A DNA stretch of 28,915 nt from the NCBI GenBank assembly GCA_003427395.1, contig BFEA01000261.1:1368629-1397543 (forward strand), read 5' to 3'. This stretch comes from Chara braunii (taxonomy: Eukaryota; Streptophyta; Charophyceae; Charales; Characeae). The notes beneath the pieces are model-generated. The model saw only the letters and a program-made list of their open reading frames with translations, was not told where the DNA came from and did no database searches. The position numbers and the translations under genes were made by a program. This document shows positions 1 to 8,583 of this stretch, in pieces (positions within the stretch are counted from its first letter, which is position 1; each line of letters starts with the position of its first letter).

Positions 1-512
1 GGGGGAAGAGAAAGAGAAGAATAGCTTCGGGCCAAGAAATTCACCACTACGTAGAGCAGCATGAGAGATGACGACCACATCCAAGGAAGGCAGCAGGCGT
101 GTAAATTACAGTAATTACCCAATCCTGCCTGACATAGAGAAGATGTGAATAAGGAGGATAGAAAGAAAAAAAAAATCTTTGAATATAGAGCGCGCGAGCT
201 CAATTAGCAGCGAATCGGAAGTGTTAGCGCAGACGGGAGGGGAGAGATCGGGGGGAAACAAAGGGGGAAGAGCAGGCTGTGACACATCCGGGGAGGTTGG
301 GGGGGGAGGGTGAGATGGACTCATGTGGCGGACAACCGCACACGCAGCAGCTGCTTTCTGATCGGTGGAGATCTGCCCAAACGCGCGCAAAACGAACCTG
401 CCTCACACACACGGTACTCTTGAGCGCATGCTCGCACTACGCAGGACTCTTTCGACTACGCACTGGAGTTGATTGCCGTCAGATACATCCAGGCGCGTTT
501 GTAATCGGAGCC
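1..512. other. Intergenic sequence, no gene recognised
   Basis: Short overlapping open frames exist on both strands, but none has a recognisable motif or a composition that suggests a protein. The sequence is G/A-rich in places (about 230-320) and has no clear repeat. Confidence 0.4.
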
Positions 513-646
513 GCGTACATCCGGGAAAGTACTTAAAAGGAATTAGGCTCTGAGCCCACAAATGACGTGATGATAGAGATGCGTACATCCCGGAAGTACT
601 TAGTGGAATTAGGCTCTGAGCCCACAAATGACGTGATGATAGAGAT
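513..646. repeat. Tandem duplication, about 68 bp x 2
   Basis: Copy one (513-580) and copy two (581-646) both run from GCGTACATCC to GATAGAGAT. They differ by a few substitutions and small indels around the GGAAGTACTTA segment. The copies abut directly, so this is a local tandem duplication. Confidence 0.9.
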
Positions 647-1141
647 GAACTGTGTTTAGGAAGAGGCCGTGACTTCCCGATCTTCGATCGTTCAGGAGAA
701 AGGGTTGACCGCCATAGCCGTCGGAATGAAACGATCCTCCATAGCCGCACTCTACTGCATCACGTCCGATGAAAGGATTGGCAATAGCCGCACCGCAGAC
801 AAAATAACAAGGCAAGGGGGACAGGGGAGAAGGATGAAAAGAAGAAGTCATATAGAAGAAGAAATAGAGAAGAACAAGATATCCATCGCGGATGGGATGA
901 TTGACCAGCCGGCCGGCCAATCGACGGCGATCCAGGTCAGACGAGAACCAAGCAATCCATCACGAATCCCCATCGCTCGATGTCCCGATCCCTTCCATGT
1001 GCAGAAGCGGAATGTCGACCTGGGAGCAAAATCCAACCGAAGAGGGCATACTCTCACCCCGGCCTTACGGAATGTATCCGAGCGAAATCGTGACCAGGAT
1101 CGGTGGAACAAGCTCCCGAGTGTGAATCTGGCCTGATAAAT
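647..1141. other. Non-coding stretch with an unremarkable open frame
   Basis: An open frame of about 155 codons runs through 669-1136 on the plus strand, overlapped by open frames on the other strand. Its translation is basic and low in hydrophobic residues and shows no motif I recognise. I treat it as chance openness, not a gene. Confidence 0.35.
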
Positions 1142-1241
1142 GACGAGGATTGTCTCAATTGGAATTCGAGCCCAGGTTTGTGTATTTCACCAGTTGATGG
1201 GTGTACCAACTGAGCTACCAGTTGATACGACGAGAATTGTC
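1142..1241 (-). repeat. tRNA-like (SINE-like or retro-tRNA pseudogene) insertion with 13-bp flanking repeats
   Basis: On the minus strand, 1155-1228 (74 bp) contains a perfect A-box consensus, TAGCTCAGTTGG (plus-strand 1206-1217). About 45 bases further on is a B-box-like GGCTCGAATTCC (plus-strand 1161-1172). That spacing is normal for a tRNA. It is flanked by near-identical 13-bp direct repeats, GACGAGGATTGTC (1142-1154) and GACGAGAATTGTC (1229-1241), as expected of target-site duplications from retroposition. The acceptor and D stems do not pair well, so it is probably not a working tRNA. It could be a minimal SINE or a retroposed tRNA pseudogene. Confidence 0.55.
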
Positions 1242-1980
1242 GGCACCCGTGAAAGGAGGAACTACTACCGTCTTTCCCCGAACATCACGCACCTGATAGT
1301 GAATGCATACAAGCCATCTTTCCCGTTCAGTACATCCGTAATGAGGGTGCGTTGTGTTCGGGATCAGATCGGGGAGATTTTACTGGTCGGGACGGAGGTG
1401 AGAGAGGCGATCGGGCCATTTGTAAGTCAGAATCACCCACCGACGCAATTCAATCACGAACAGACAAATAAAGCCACCCGCTTCCGGACATCCATTTTAC
1501 AATTGGAAAGATGCAGAGGAGACTTAGCAATGGCCCTGCGGAAGGACGACGCGCATACTAGTAAATCGAGAAATGGTCGACAACAACGGGGGAAAAATGA
1601 AAATGGGCCCGTGCACCACCACCCGCAAGGCCGTCGGGCATGCAGAGCATCGCGTCGAAGATGACCGTCAAGCTCGCACTGAAGGCGTGCAGCCAATGAC
1701 AAACAATGCGGGAAGAGATCAAGCGTAAGCGTACAGGACCTGGGCTCTCTCGGACGGTCAGGCAGACCGTTGCTCAGTCAGGAGGAGAAGAAACGAGCGG
1801 AGCGACAGGCTACTACCGGTAGGTGAGGTCGAGGACCCGCCTGAGACTGCTGTGGATCAGATTGACCGACTGAGCCCCAAGTCCTAATGGTCGCAATCAA
1901 ATCCTGCCATTGCCATACCGTTCGAGGAAGAAGGTCTCATCAATCACTGTTCTACTCTTTGCTTGGCGTGATTCCATGAA
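1242..1980. other. No recognisable gene
   Basis: A plus-strand open frame reaches 1664 but partly overlaps the tRNA-like insertion, and its translation matches nothing I recognise. The rest is featureless mixed sequence that ends at a GA microsatellite. Confidence 0.35.
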
Positions 1981-2000
1981 GAGAGAGAGAGAGAGAGAGA
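1981..2000. repeat. (GA)10 microsatellite
   Basis: An uninterrupted GA dinucleotide run immediately precedes the first copy of the 79-bp tandem duplication. Confidence 0.95.
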
Positions 2001-2155
2001 GTGCACGCTGATTCACTACCATGTCAGTCGACGACGAAACGACTGACCAGGTTCGTTGCACGTCAGGTTTCAGAGGAGAGTGCACGCTGATTCACTACCA
2101 TGTCAGTCGACGAAACGACTGACCAGGTTCGTTGCACGTCAGGTTTCAGAGGATG
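2001..2155. repeat. Tandem duplication, 79/76 bp x 2
   Basis: Copy one (2001-2079) and copy two (2080-2155) share GTGCACGCTGATTCACTACC through CAGAGGA. Copy two lacks one GAC triplet. Each copy contains an inverted repeat, GTCAGTCG and CGACTGAC, that could form a short hairpin. Confidence 0.9.
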
Positions 2156-2410
2156 AAGAAAGGGACTGTCTAGGATGTGGCACTGAACGAGGCACATTGA
2201 TGGATCTGGACGGCCTCCAAGGACACATCCATAGGGCAGATTGCACGTGTCAGGTAACGCCATGCATCAGACTGCCCACTGGATCAGACTGCACAGGGTA
2301 AGTAAATGAACCTGGTGGCGCTCTGTTCTCGGAGCCCTCTTCTCGGCACAGATCCACACGACGATATCCCTCACATCTTTGTTCTGGAAGCCCTCTTGCA
2401 ATACTGCAAT

Positions 2411-2585
2411 GAACGGAGGGCTCTCTCGCAATATTGCAATGATCGGAGGGCTCAGGTGGCAGCACAGGACAAAAGAGGGGTATATCTAGATAATCAACAC
2501 TGTTACGAAACCCACTCACAGCTTTGAACCCGAGTGCCGCCTGAGCCCTCCGATCATTGCAATATTGCAAGAGAGCCCTCCGTTC
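2411..2585. repeat. Fold-back element with 50-bp inverted arms
   Basis: The left arm (2411-2460) is the reverse complement of the right arm (2536-2585) with only two mismatches. The spacer is 75 bp. Just upstream, 2386-2415 partly repeats the arm (GCCCTCTTGCAATACTGCAA), so the left side carries an extra degenerate tandem copy of about 30 bp. No convincing target-site duplication is visible, and there is no coding capacity. It may be a small non-autonomous fold-back element or a local inverted duplication. Confidence 0.85.
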
Positions 2586-2907
2586 GCATGCGCAGCCGGC
2601 ACCGAACTGGCGAACGGGAAGGAGAGCCAGCAACACTAGGGGAGAAAACAACGCTCCTCGAGAGGGAAAAGCAAGCAGCACGAGAGTGAGAGTGGTAGTA
2701 CAGCAAAGGATGTGTGAGAGGGCATGAAAGAGTTTGATGGAATTCGGAATCAAAATGAGCGGGACAGGGAGAGGGTGAGCGCGGAAAAGAGAAGGCGCGG
2801 AAGAGAAGCAGAGCAGAACGGACACCGCACAAGTGGACAAACAGCGACTCTCAGCGAGCGAGCTGCCAACGAGGAAAAGAGATACAAAGGTGTGTTTGAT
2901 AAAACGA

Positions 2908-2966
2908 GGGAGAGGGGAGGGGAAGGGAGGGAGGGAAGGGGGGGGGGAGGGGAGGAGGGGAGGAAG
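2908..2966 (+). repeat. Dense G-run tract, G-quadruplex-prone
   Basis: At least six runs of three or more G are separated by one- or two-base A-containing loops. The tract includes a run of ten G across 2938-2947. The pattern fits the usual G-quadruplex formula, but formation cannot be judged from sequence alone. Confidence 0.6.
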
Positions 2967-3381
2967 AGACGGTTAGGGCGAGCAGGAAGCGAGAGCAGAG
3001 GCAGAAGCACCAGCGGAGAACGAAGAACAAAGCCCAAAGAAGAGGGAGAGACACGTGGACAGCCTATACTGGTGGGGTGGGTTTCGGGGTGACAACGGCC
3101 CGTATGCCCCAGCGGAGGAAGGGATAAACGGAAACAGCAGCGGGAATGGAGGTAGGAGAGTACTGAAAGTGTGGACAGCCGCCAAGACAGAGAAGCAAAA
3201 ATAAATAAAGAGGACCGGATAGCCACCAATGGACAGTCTCGCCAAGATGCGTACAGGAGGCGCGGCAGGGGGTACAACCGAATGTGAGAGAGAAGACATT
3301 TACGTGGAAGATGTGCACAGTGAGAATGACTCGAGGACAGTGGGAAATGACAAAGCGACAGGTAAGAACGAGACACTCAGA

Positions 3382-3430
3382 AAAGGGATAGACCGGGAGG
3401 AAAGGGATAGACCGGGAGGAAAGGGATAGA
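3382..3430 (+). repeat. 19-bp tandem repeat, about 2.6 copies
   Basis: The unit AAAGGGATAGACCGGGAGG occurs at 3382-3400 and 3401-3419. A partial copy, AAAGGGATAGA, follows at 3420-3430. Confidence 0.95.
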
Positions 3431-3927
3431 CATGCGGGAAGAGGACAGACGGAGTAGAAAGGTGGGACACGGAAGCCGAGAGGAAGCGGTATTACGGTGT
3501 TGAGAGGGAGGGGAAGGCGCGAAGAGAAGAGAAGGTAGCAGGCGGAACGAGAGGGAGGGTAGGTGGACAGAAAGGAGCTAGAGACACAGGGACAGAGAGA
3601 GGAGAGTAGGACCATAATACGACTGCTTCACAACTGGAACATTGAACTGGCTCTCATTGAATGCCAAAGACCAGCCCTCGAAAATGTGGATTGCATTGAA
3701 GTGTCAGAGAAAGGCATGGCTTGCACGAGAGAGACCACAAAAATGTCACGTGCGAACACTCGGTGGCGCATACTGATCTGTAGACAGGGGGCTCTCGCTC
3801 TCTACTGGCAAGCAATCGGTGCGGATCTCAGCCAATGGTGTCCGATCGACTGCGGCATGACTGGATCTCGACCGCTCAGTCCATTCCAAAAGGAGTACAG
3901 GCCTCCCATCCTATAAAGAGAAAGAAA

Positions 3928-4021
3928 AGTAAGGTCACAAAGGGAAACATATACATTGAGAGGGCACAGAATTAAGTAAGGTCACAAAGGGAAACATAGG
4001 CATTGAGAGGGCACAGAATTA
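3928..4021 (+). repeat. 47-bp tandem duplication
   Basis: Copies 3928-3974 and 3975-4021 both begin AGTAAGGTCACAAAGGG. They differ at about two positions (ATATAC versus ATAGGC). Confidence 0.95.
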
Positions 4022-4154
4022 CCTTAGCGCTGCGGCGAAAACGATCCAATCGCGAAGTGGTCACGATTCCTTCGAACGCTGGGCAGCCATGGCCCGCTCC
4101 TCACTCTCGCCTGCTAATCATGCTCTACGACGCAAAGCATACGTTACGACGCCT

Positions 4155-4156
<2 letters not shown>

Positions 4157-4229
<73 letters not shown>
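4157..4229 (+). repeat. (CT)n microsatellite, 73 bp
   Basis: An uninterrupted CT dinucleotide run. The Leu/Ser repeat frame read through it is an artefact of the repeat. Confidence 0.98.
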
Positions 4230-4232
<3 letters not shown>

Positions 4233-4240
4233 TAGAACTC

Positions 4241-4280
4241 CGTCTCTTATTACATGACGCTGTCTCTTATTAGATGTCGC
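4241..4280 (+). repeat. 20-bp tandem duplication beside the CT run
   Basis: CGTCTCTTATTACATGACGC (4241-4260) is followed at once by TGTCTCTTATTAGATGTCGC (4261-4280). Confidence 0.85.
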
Positions 4281-4498
4281 TGTCAGATGTCTTCTTCCTT
4301 TCCCACTGATCTTGCTCGACGGCTTGCGGCCCCCCTCAGATTCGCCAGCAAGATAGTAGCTCCTCTTACGTCATCCCAAGTCTACACGTCGATCACTACT
4401 CTATCCAGTACCCCCCTGCATGTCATGCCAGACCTCAGATCCAGCATTGTGCATCACAACATCCACTGCCTCCCTCGCCTCTCTTCTGGTCGCGCGCG

Positions 4499-4500
<2 letters not shown>

Positions 4501-4571
<71 letters not shown>

Positions 4572-4611
4572 TCAAACAAGGACGCACGCACACGGGCACT
4601 CACACACACAG
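4501..4611 (+). repeat. (CA)n microsatellite with degenerate tail
   Basis: A perfect CA run spans 4501-4565. An interrupted CA-rich tail follows to about 4611. The Thr/His and Cys/Val repeat frames through it on the two strands are repeat artefacts. Confidence 0.97.
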
Positions 4612-4834
4612 GAACGCAATCGCACAAAGACAGCCGCAGAGAGAAGAAAGTGCATACTTTCACTGTCCTCTCGCTGTGCGTTTGATCCGCCGGCAAGAAC
4701 TGTGCTCTCGTTCCCTCCTTCCTTTCCCGTATCCTCTACACTGTCCCGATCGGTCTCTTTTTGCATGCGGCCGGCACTCCGTCCTAGCTGCTAAAGGCGC
4801 AAAAACACTTCCCGCTATGTGTTTTGGTTAATTA

Positions 4835-4885
4835 GTTGACTGACAGATTTATTGGTTGACTGACAGACTGCGTAGTTGACTGACA
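4835..4885 (+). repeat. GTTGACTGACA motif, three copies at exact 20-bp spacing
   Basis: The 11-mer occurs at 4835, 4855 and 4875. The 9-base spacers differ, so only the 11-mer is conserved. Confidence 0.85.
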
Positions 4886-5820
4886 TCCATCGGTTGCTTG
4901 ACCACCTAAAACGGTGACACAACAATCCTTGGCCGACCACCCGGCGTCACGATCACGGCCCACAGTCCGCCCGCCCGCTTTCAATGCCTCTCGAACTCGA
5001 ATCGCTTTCTTTCTGAACTGATAGCGAACTGAGGGCGCGCTACCGAACCCAGCGTTCAAGCGTTTGCTACCTCGCGCCAGCGCCAGTGCAGCGGGCGCCG
5101 AAGAGCGGGAGATCAGGGAGATCAGGGAGCGCGGAAGCCGAGTTTCGTCACTCCCGCCAATCCAGCCAGAGGCGCCAGCCGACACCGCCCGCCAAGAAGC
5201 GCGCGAGCTCGGGAAAGTTGTACATTTTCGATACTGCCTCATGAAAGAAAAAAGGCAAAAACAAAACGAAAATCATATGGAGCGGCGTTTGCTGAAGACG
5301 TGGCACCCGCCAGTTCGGTTGTGGGGACAACCGGGGTTTTATTGCTGAAGAATGGCCAACTAAAACCCAAAACTTTCGCCCCGTTGGTCGGGGTCGTCTG
5401 GGCGCGCGTCGGCGGTGCATTATAGTATAGGTGCAACCACCGGACTTCCTACGGATTGCGAATGAATCGATCCGTTCCCCGCCGGTGGGTTCGTTGGTTG
5501 TTGCCGCCTTTCCTCCCGGTCGCTATAACGACCCCCTCTACTGTGCCGCTGGCGCGGCTCCGGGCCGACCCTCCCTTGCCTGCCTTTTTCTCCTCCTTGG
5601 GTCTGCTCTTCTTCCGTCAGCCAGAATATCCGAGCCTGTCGCCCTTGTGCACGCTCTACGGATGTCCCGAAGGGCTTTGACAATAGCAAGGATGCCCTTT
5701 GTTTTTTCACAAAGGTGGTAGCCACTGACAGACATTGTTGTATTCGTCCGACCCCCTGGGAAACTGATGGTCTGATCATCAACATCTACATGGTCGAACT
5801 GACGGGTGCCAAGTAACACC
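4886..5820. other. No recognisable gene
   Basis: GC-rich mixed sequence with overlapping short frames on both strands (for example 4832-5242 minus and 5420-5785 minus). None shows a domain or a plausible signal peptide. A short direct repeat, GAGATCAGG, occurs around 5108-5126. Confidence 0.4.
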
Positions 5821-5846
5821 ACTCTTGAAAACACAGTTTCAAGAGT
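5821..5846. repeat. Short inverted repeat
   Basis: ACTCTTGAAA and TTTCAAGAGT face each other across a few bases. A related arrangement, GCTCTTGAAAC and GTTTCAAG, recurs at about 6408-6434. Confidence 0.75.
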
Positions 5847-5866
5847 TTGGGCTTGTTGGGCATACA

Positions 5867-6111
5867 GGGCCTCGCTGCACTACTCTCGAAATGCACAACA
5901 GACAGAAATCATGGCCGTGTATCTTTCCATATTCTAGCGGAAGATTCAGGGCCTCGCCACACCACTCGAAATGTGAAAAAGACAGAACTGTGACGGGTGC
6001 ATCTGGCCGTGTTCTAGCGGAAAGCTCATTCTCATTTTGCACATTTCGAGAGTGGTGTGGCCATGCCCTCACTCTCGTTTTGCACATTTCGAGAGCAGTG
6101 CAGCGAGGCCC
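5867..6111. mobile_element. Nested fold-back element (MITE-like), about 245 bp
   Basis: The outer left arm (5867-5899) begins GGGCCTCGCTGCACTACTC. It is the near reverse complement of 6079-6111, with a few mismatches and a 1-2 bp indel. A second inner pair is formed by 5949-5980 and 6036-6062, both carrying the CCACACCACTC...GAAATGTG sequence in opposite orientation. The bases flanking the outer arms are ACA on both sides (5864-5866 and 6112-6114), a possible 3-bp target-site duplication. Terminal GGGCC with 3-bp duplications is reminiscent of PIF/Harbinger-type MITEs, but ACA is not their usual target, so the superfamily is open. Confidence 0.6.
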
Positions 6112-6550
6112 ACAGCCTCTTTGAATGGGCGAAAAATCCTCCAAAACGTGTCAGAAAAGGGCTTCAAGATTTCCCCTTGAAACACCCAAATCCCCAGCCT
6201 GCAAGACTCCAGGTTTCAAGTCTGCTCTGCTGAGCACTCGGAGCACCCTCCTCCATTTTTGAGAGGTTGACTGTCATGCAAAGGACTCAAAAAAAACAAA
6301 GAGTTATGTTTGTCTTTTATTCAATAATGGCATACTTCATGCATGAGAGTCCCTCTTTCAAGAGTGCTGTGTGGTCAAGGGCCAAAAGCTCTGGAAAATA
6401 TCTGATAGCTCTTGAAACATTTCACAGTTTCAAGCGTGGTGTGGCAAGCCCCTAACTCAGCTGGGCCTCACCACATCAGCGTTGATAGCCTCATCAAGAA
6501 AAAGTTGACACCTGCCCTTTCATCGTTTACCCCTGTTCACCATGAAGAAC
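6112..6550. other. Gene-free flank of the large retrotransposon
   Basis: AT-richer sequence with scattered copies of a TTTCAAGAGTG-type motif (about 6357 and 6428). I see no gene. It borders the left LTR. Confidence 0.4.
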
Positions 6551-7434
6551 TGCGACGTCACAGCTTCCGGGCCTGCGCCATCTTCCGGACCCCTTGTCTC
6601 TTTTGAATCAAGATGTGTCTTGTTCGGCCCCAGAAAACCCGTCTCTGTTTTTACGATTAAAGGTGCCTCGCTGAAACCTGTATTTTTGACAGTACTAGTG
6701 ATTCTTGAAATTCCGCTTTTTTTTGTAATTTGGAAATGCATGGGAATTACGCGCACCTTAGCGAGCGCGCTCGAAATTTGGCTTGACGGTTAGGAATTCC
6801 AGAATTAACGGAACTCGGCGCGTCCTTTCGCGCATGAATATTCTCGGCCACGACATGAAAAACTCTGGGAATCTTGTAGGAATACGAATAAACGTAGGAC
6901 TGTCTTTTCTTTTCCCGCGCCTACTTTGCGCGCGGATATGGTAATTTCAATATTCGAATTAGCATAGGGCTTGGACTGCAACTGTGTCGGTGCCCATTCT
7001 TTGTTTGTTCGGCGCCATGCATACGAGCTCCCTCCTCCTTCCTTCTCGCGCGCCTCTCAACTCCCTCCTTCGTGCGCCCATGCTCTCTCTCTCTCTCCCC
7101 CTGTAACTGTTTTTCTCTCTCCTTCCCCGTGCGCGCCCTTTTTCTCTTTCTTGATCATCTGAATCTTAGACCCTTTTCTCGCTATCCTTCGCACCCTTCT
7201 TCCTCCCGCTCTAAACCTTGCGCCCGAAAACCCGATCGATCCTCCCTTCACCTCATCTAGCCAAGGAGAAGCGCCGTGTAAGATGAGATCCCTACTACGC
7301 GACGATTCTGATTGGCTGAGATCGGACTGTGAGGGATCAACATGGCTTTCGATGGGCGATTACCCTCAAGCCGTCCCCCGCCCTCCTCTGTCGTATTCTT
7401 CATCTTTCCCCGCATCTATCTCCCTTCTCACAAC

Positions 7435-7440
7435 TATAAA
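7435..7440 (+). promoter_or_regulatory. Candidate TATA box in the left LTR
   Basis: ACTATAAATTT occurs downstream of a pyrimidine-rich stretch (about 7040-7240), at the start of the part of the LTR that carries the exon-like frames. In the right LTR the same spot reads AACAATAAATT, so the TATA core is lost there. No transcription start can be fixed from sequence. Confidence 0.25.
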
Positions 7441-7679
7441 TTTCGCAAGCGCGTCCGCAAATCTCTCTCTCAACTCGTCAGCCAACTTCCGGGAAGCAGT
7501 GGCTAGATGGTGTGTGGTGCGAATCGAAAAGTTCCGAAGGGCTGACTGTAGACTCGCTGACTGTGCGCCTGATCGCCACGACGGACTGTGAGATCGGGCA
7601 AGCCCGTGCAGAAACTAAGTCGGCGGGGTGACGATCGCGATGGTAGAAGGTGGCACGCGACGATCGGGATCGTCAGTCC

Positions 7680-7787
7680 ATGTATGAGGATAGTGACCAG
7701 AGTTGGATGGATGAATGGCCCGTGGCCATAATGGAACTCTACGGCGGATGCGCCTTCCTGTCTCGAATCTATTCTTTGGTGTGAGTA
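7680..7787 (+). other. Possible first coding exon inside the left LTR
   Basis: From an ATG at 7680 an open frame runs about 35 codons with a varied, acidic-to-neutral composition. It ends where the bases read TTTGGTGTGAGTAC, a good splice-donor-like sequence. The frame would hit TGA two codons later if not spliced. In the right LTR (about 18457-18564) the same frame is broken by GGC-TGA in place of GGC-GGA, and most other differences change amino acids, so selection is not evident here. It is relevant only as a possible upstream exon for the conserved block at 8123-8350. Confidence 0.2.
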
Positions 7788-8122
7788 CAGCTCCACGGCA
7801 GTTAAGTCGGAAATTCTTTTCATCTTTGGATTTCTGTATGATTGTCATCTATTGCATACATTTCACACTTCTTCTCCCCACCTACCTTATGATATGAATG
7901 ACTATGTATGCATGTCGTGAAATGGTTGCCTGATGGGTAGGCGTTCTGATTAGCCATGGGATGAAGGGGCAGAGGTGCAGAGCACACGGAGAACTAAATG
8001 ATGCATGGCTGTCATTTTCGCGCCTTCCGCGATGAGTAACCACGAATGTAGATTGTCGTTGATGGACTGGTTTTTGATTACGCCGAAGAGTTGTTGCGAA
8101 TGGAATGCATGAGAATGGTTGA

Positions 8123-8350
8123 GTTATTGGCAAGAGCAATGATGTTGGGATTTTGTTCGAGAATGCAAGAGTGTTTAGATCTGTCGATGATGTGATTGCG
8201 AAAGAATCTTCAAATCCCGAATACACTACGCATGCCATCTGTGGCTTGCCCTCGATACGCAAAACCCGAAAGGCGATCTACCTTCTCAGAAAGAAGGAGG
8301 GTGCCACGTGTGACCTGCATGCGTGGATCACTGACTGTACCCCACCTGAT
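8123..8350 (+). CDS. Exon-like open block in the left LTR (unknown protein)
   Basis: After a TGA at 8120 the plus-strand frame is open for 76 codons up to CCACCTGAT, directly followed by the splice-donor-like GTGAGTACTG; unspliced, it stays open into the CT repeat and stops at 8458. The translation is a mixed, globular-looking sequence with RSVDDVIA and KTRKAIYLLRKKEG segments and three cysteines. I do not recognise the family. Compared with the right-LTR copy there are 11 base differences in the block. Ten are at third codon positions, nine are silent, and the two that change residues are conservative or single-step (Lys/Glu and Ile/Met). This differs sharply from the neighbouring frames and suggests that the block has been a translated exon. 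A possible acceptor, TTATTGGCAAG, lies at its start (8124-8134). It may be a captured host exon or an LTR-encoded gene of the element family. Confidence 0.4.
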
Positions 8351-8396
8351 GTGAGTACTGAAAATTTCTTGACGAGACCCTCAGATCATTACGAAT

Positions 8397-8397
<1 letters not shown>

Positions 8398-8445
<48 letters not shown>
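8398..8445 (+). repeat. (CT)n microsatellite in the left LTR, 48 bp
   Basis: An uninterrupted CT run. The matching site in the right LTR (19175-19196) is about 22 bp and interrupted by TTT, so the repeat changed length after the copies separated. Confidence 0.95.
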
Positions 8446-8448
<3 letters not shown>

Positions 8449-8583
8449 CTACCTTTGAGGAAATAGAGAAGTGCTCTCACTCCGCTTTGCATGTCTAAAG
8501 CGAATAAAGGCGACGCCCGGAAGAACCCGATCGATAGGTTGTGCCTTTTCGATCATCACGATTGTCGGATTAACGATGAATGA

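Larger units (their letters stand above)
2590..3620. other. Purine-rich strand, low complexity, no gene
   Basis: The plus strand is strongly A/G-rich over about 1 kb. This opens long frames on the minus strand rich in Ser, Leu and Pro (for example 2750-3376 and 3064-3615). Their composition follows directly from the base bias and no domain is visible, so I do not call them genes. Confidence 0.6.

Noticed and set aside
669-1664. Two consecutive plus-strand open frames of 155 and 174 codons
   Set aside because: No recognisable motif. The second is partly made of the tRNA-like insertion, and equally long frames lie on the other strand.
2750-3615. Long minus-strand open frames rich in Ser, Leu and Pro
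   Set aside because: Their openness and composition follow from the purine-rich plus strand, and no domain or conserved motif is visible.
4003-4794. Open frames with Leu/Ser, Thr/His and Cys/Val repeats
   Set aside because: They are read through CT and CA microsatellites, so they are repeat artefacts.
7882-8262. Minus-strand open frame in the left LTR (also 18692-19015)
   Set aside because: It shares third positions with the plus-strand exon-like block, so it could mimic the signal. However, its differences upstream of 8120 mostly change amino acids, and it ends at 8262 while the third-position pattern continues to 8310. The plus-strand reading is better.
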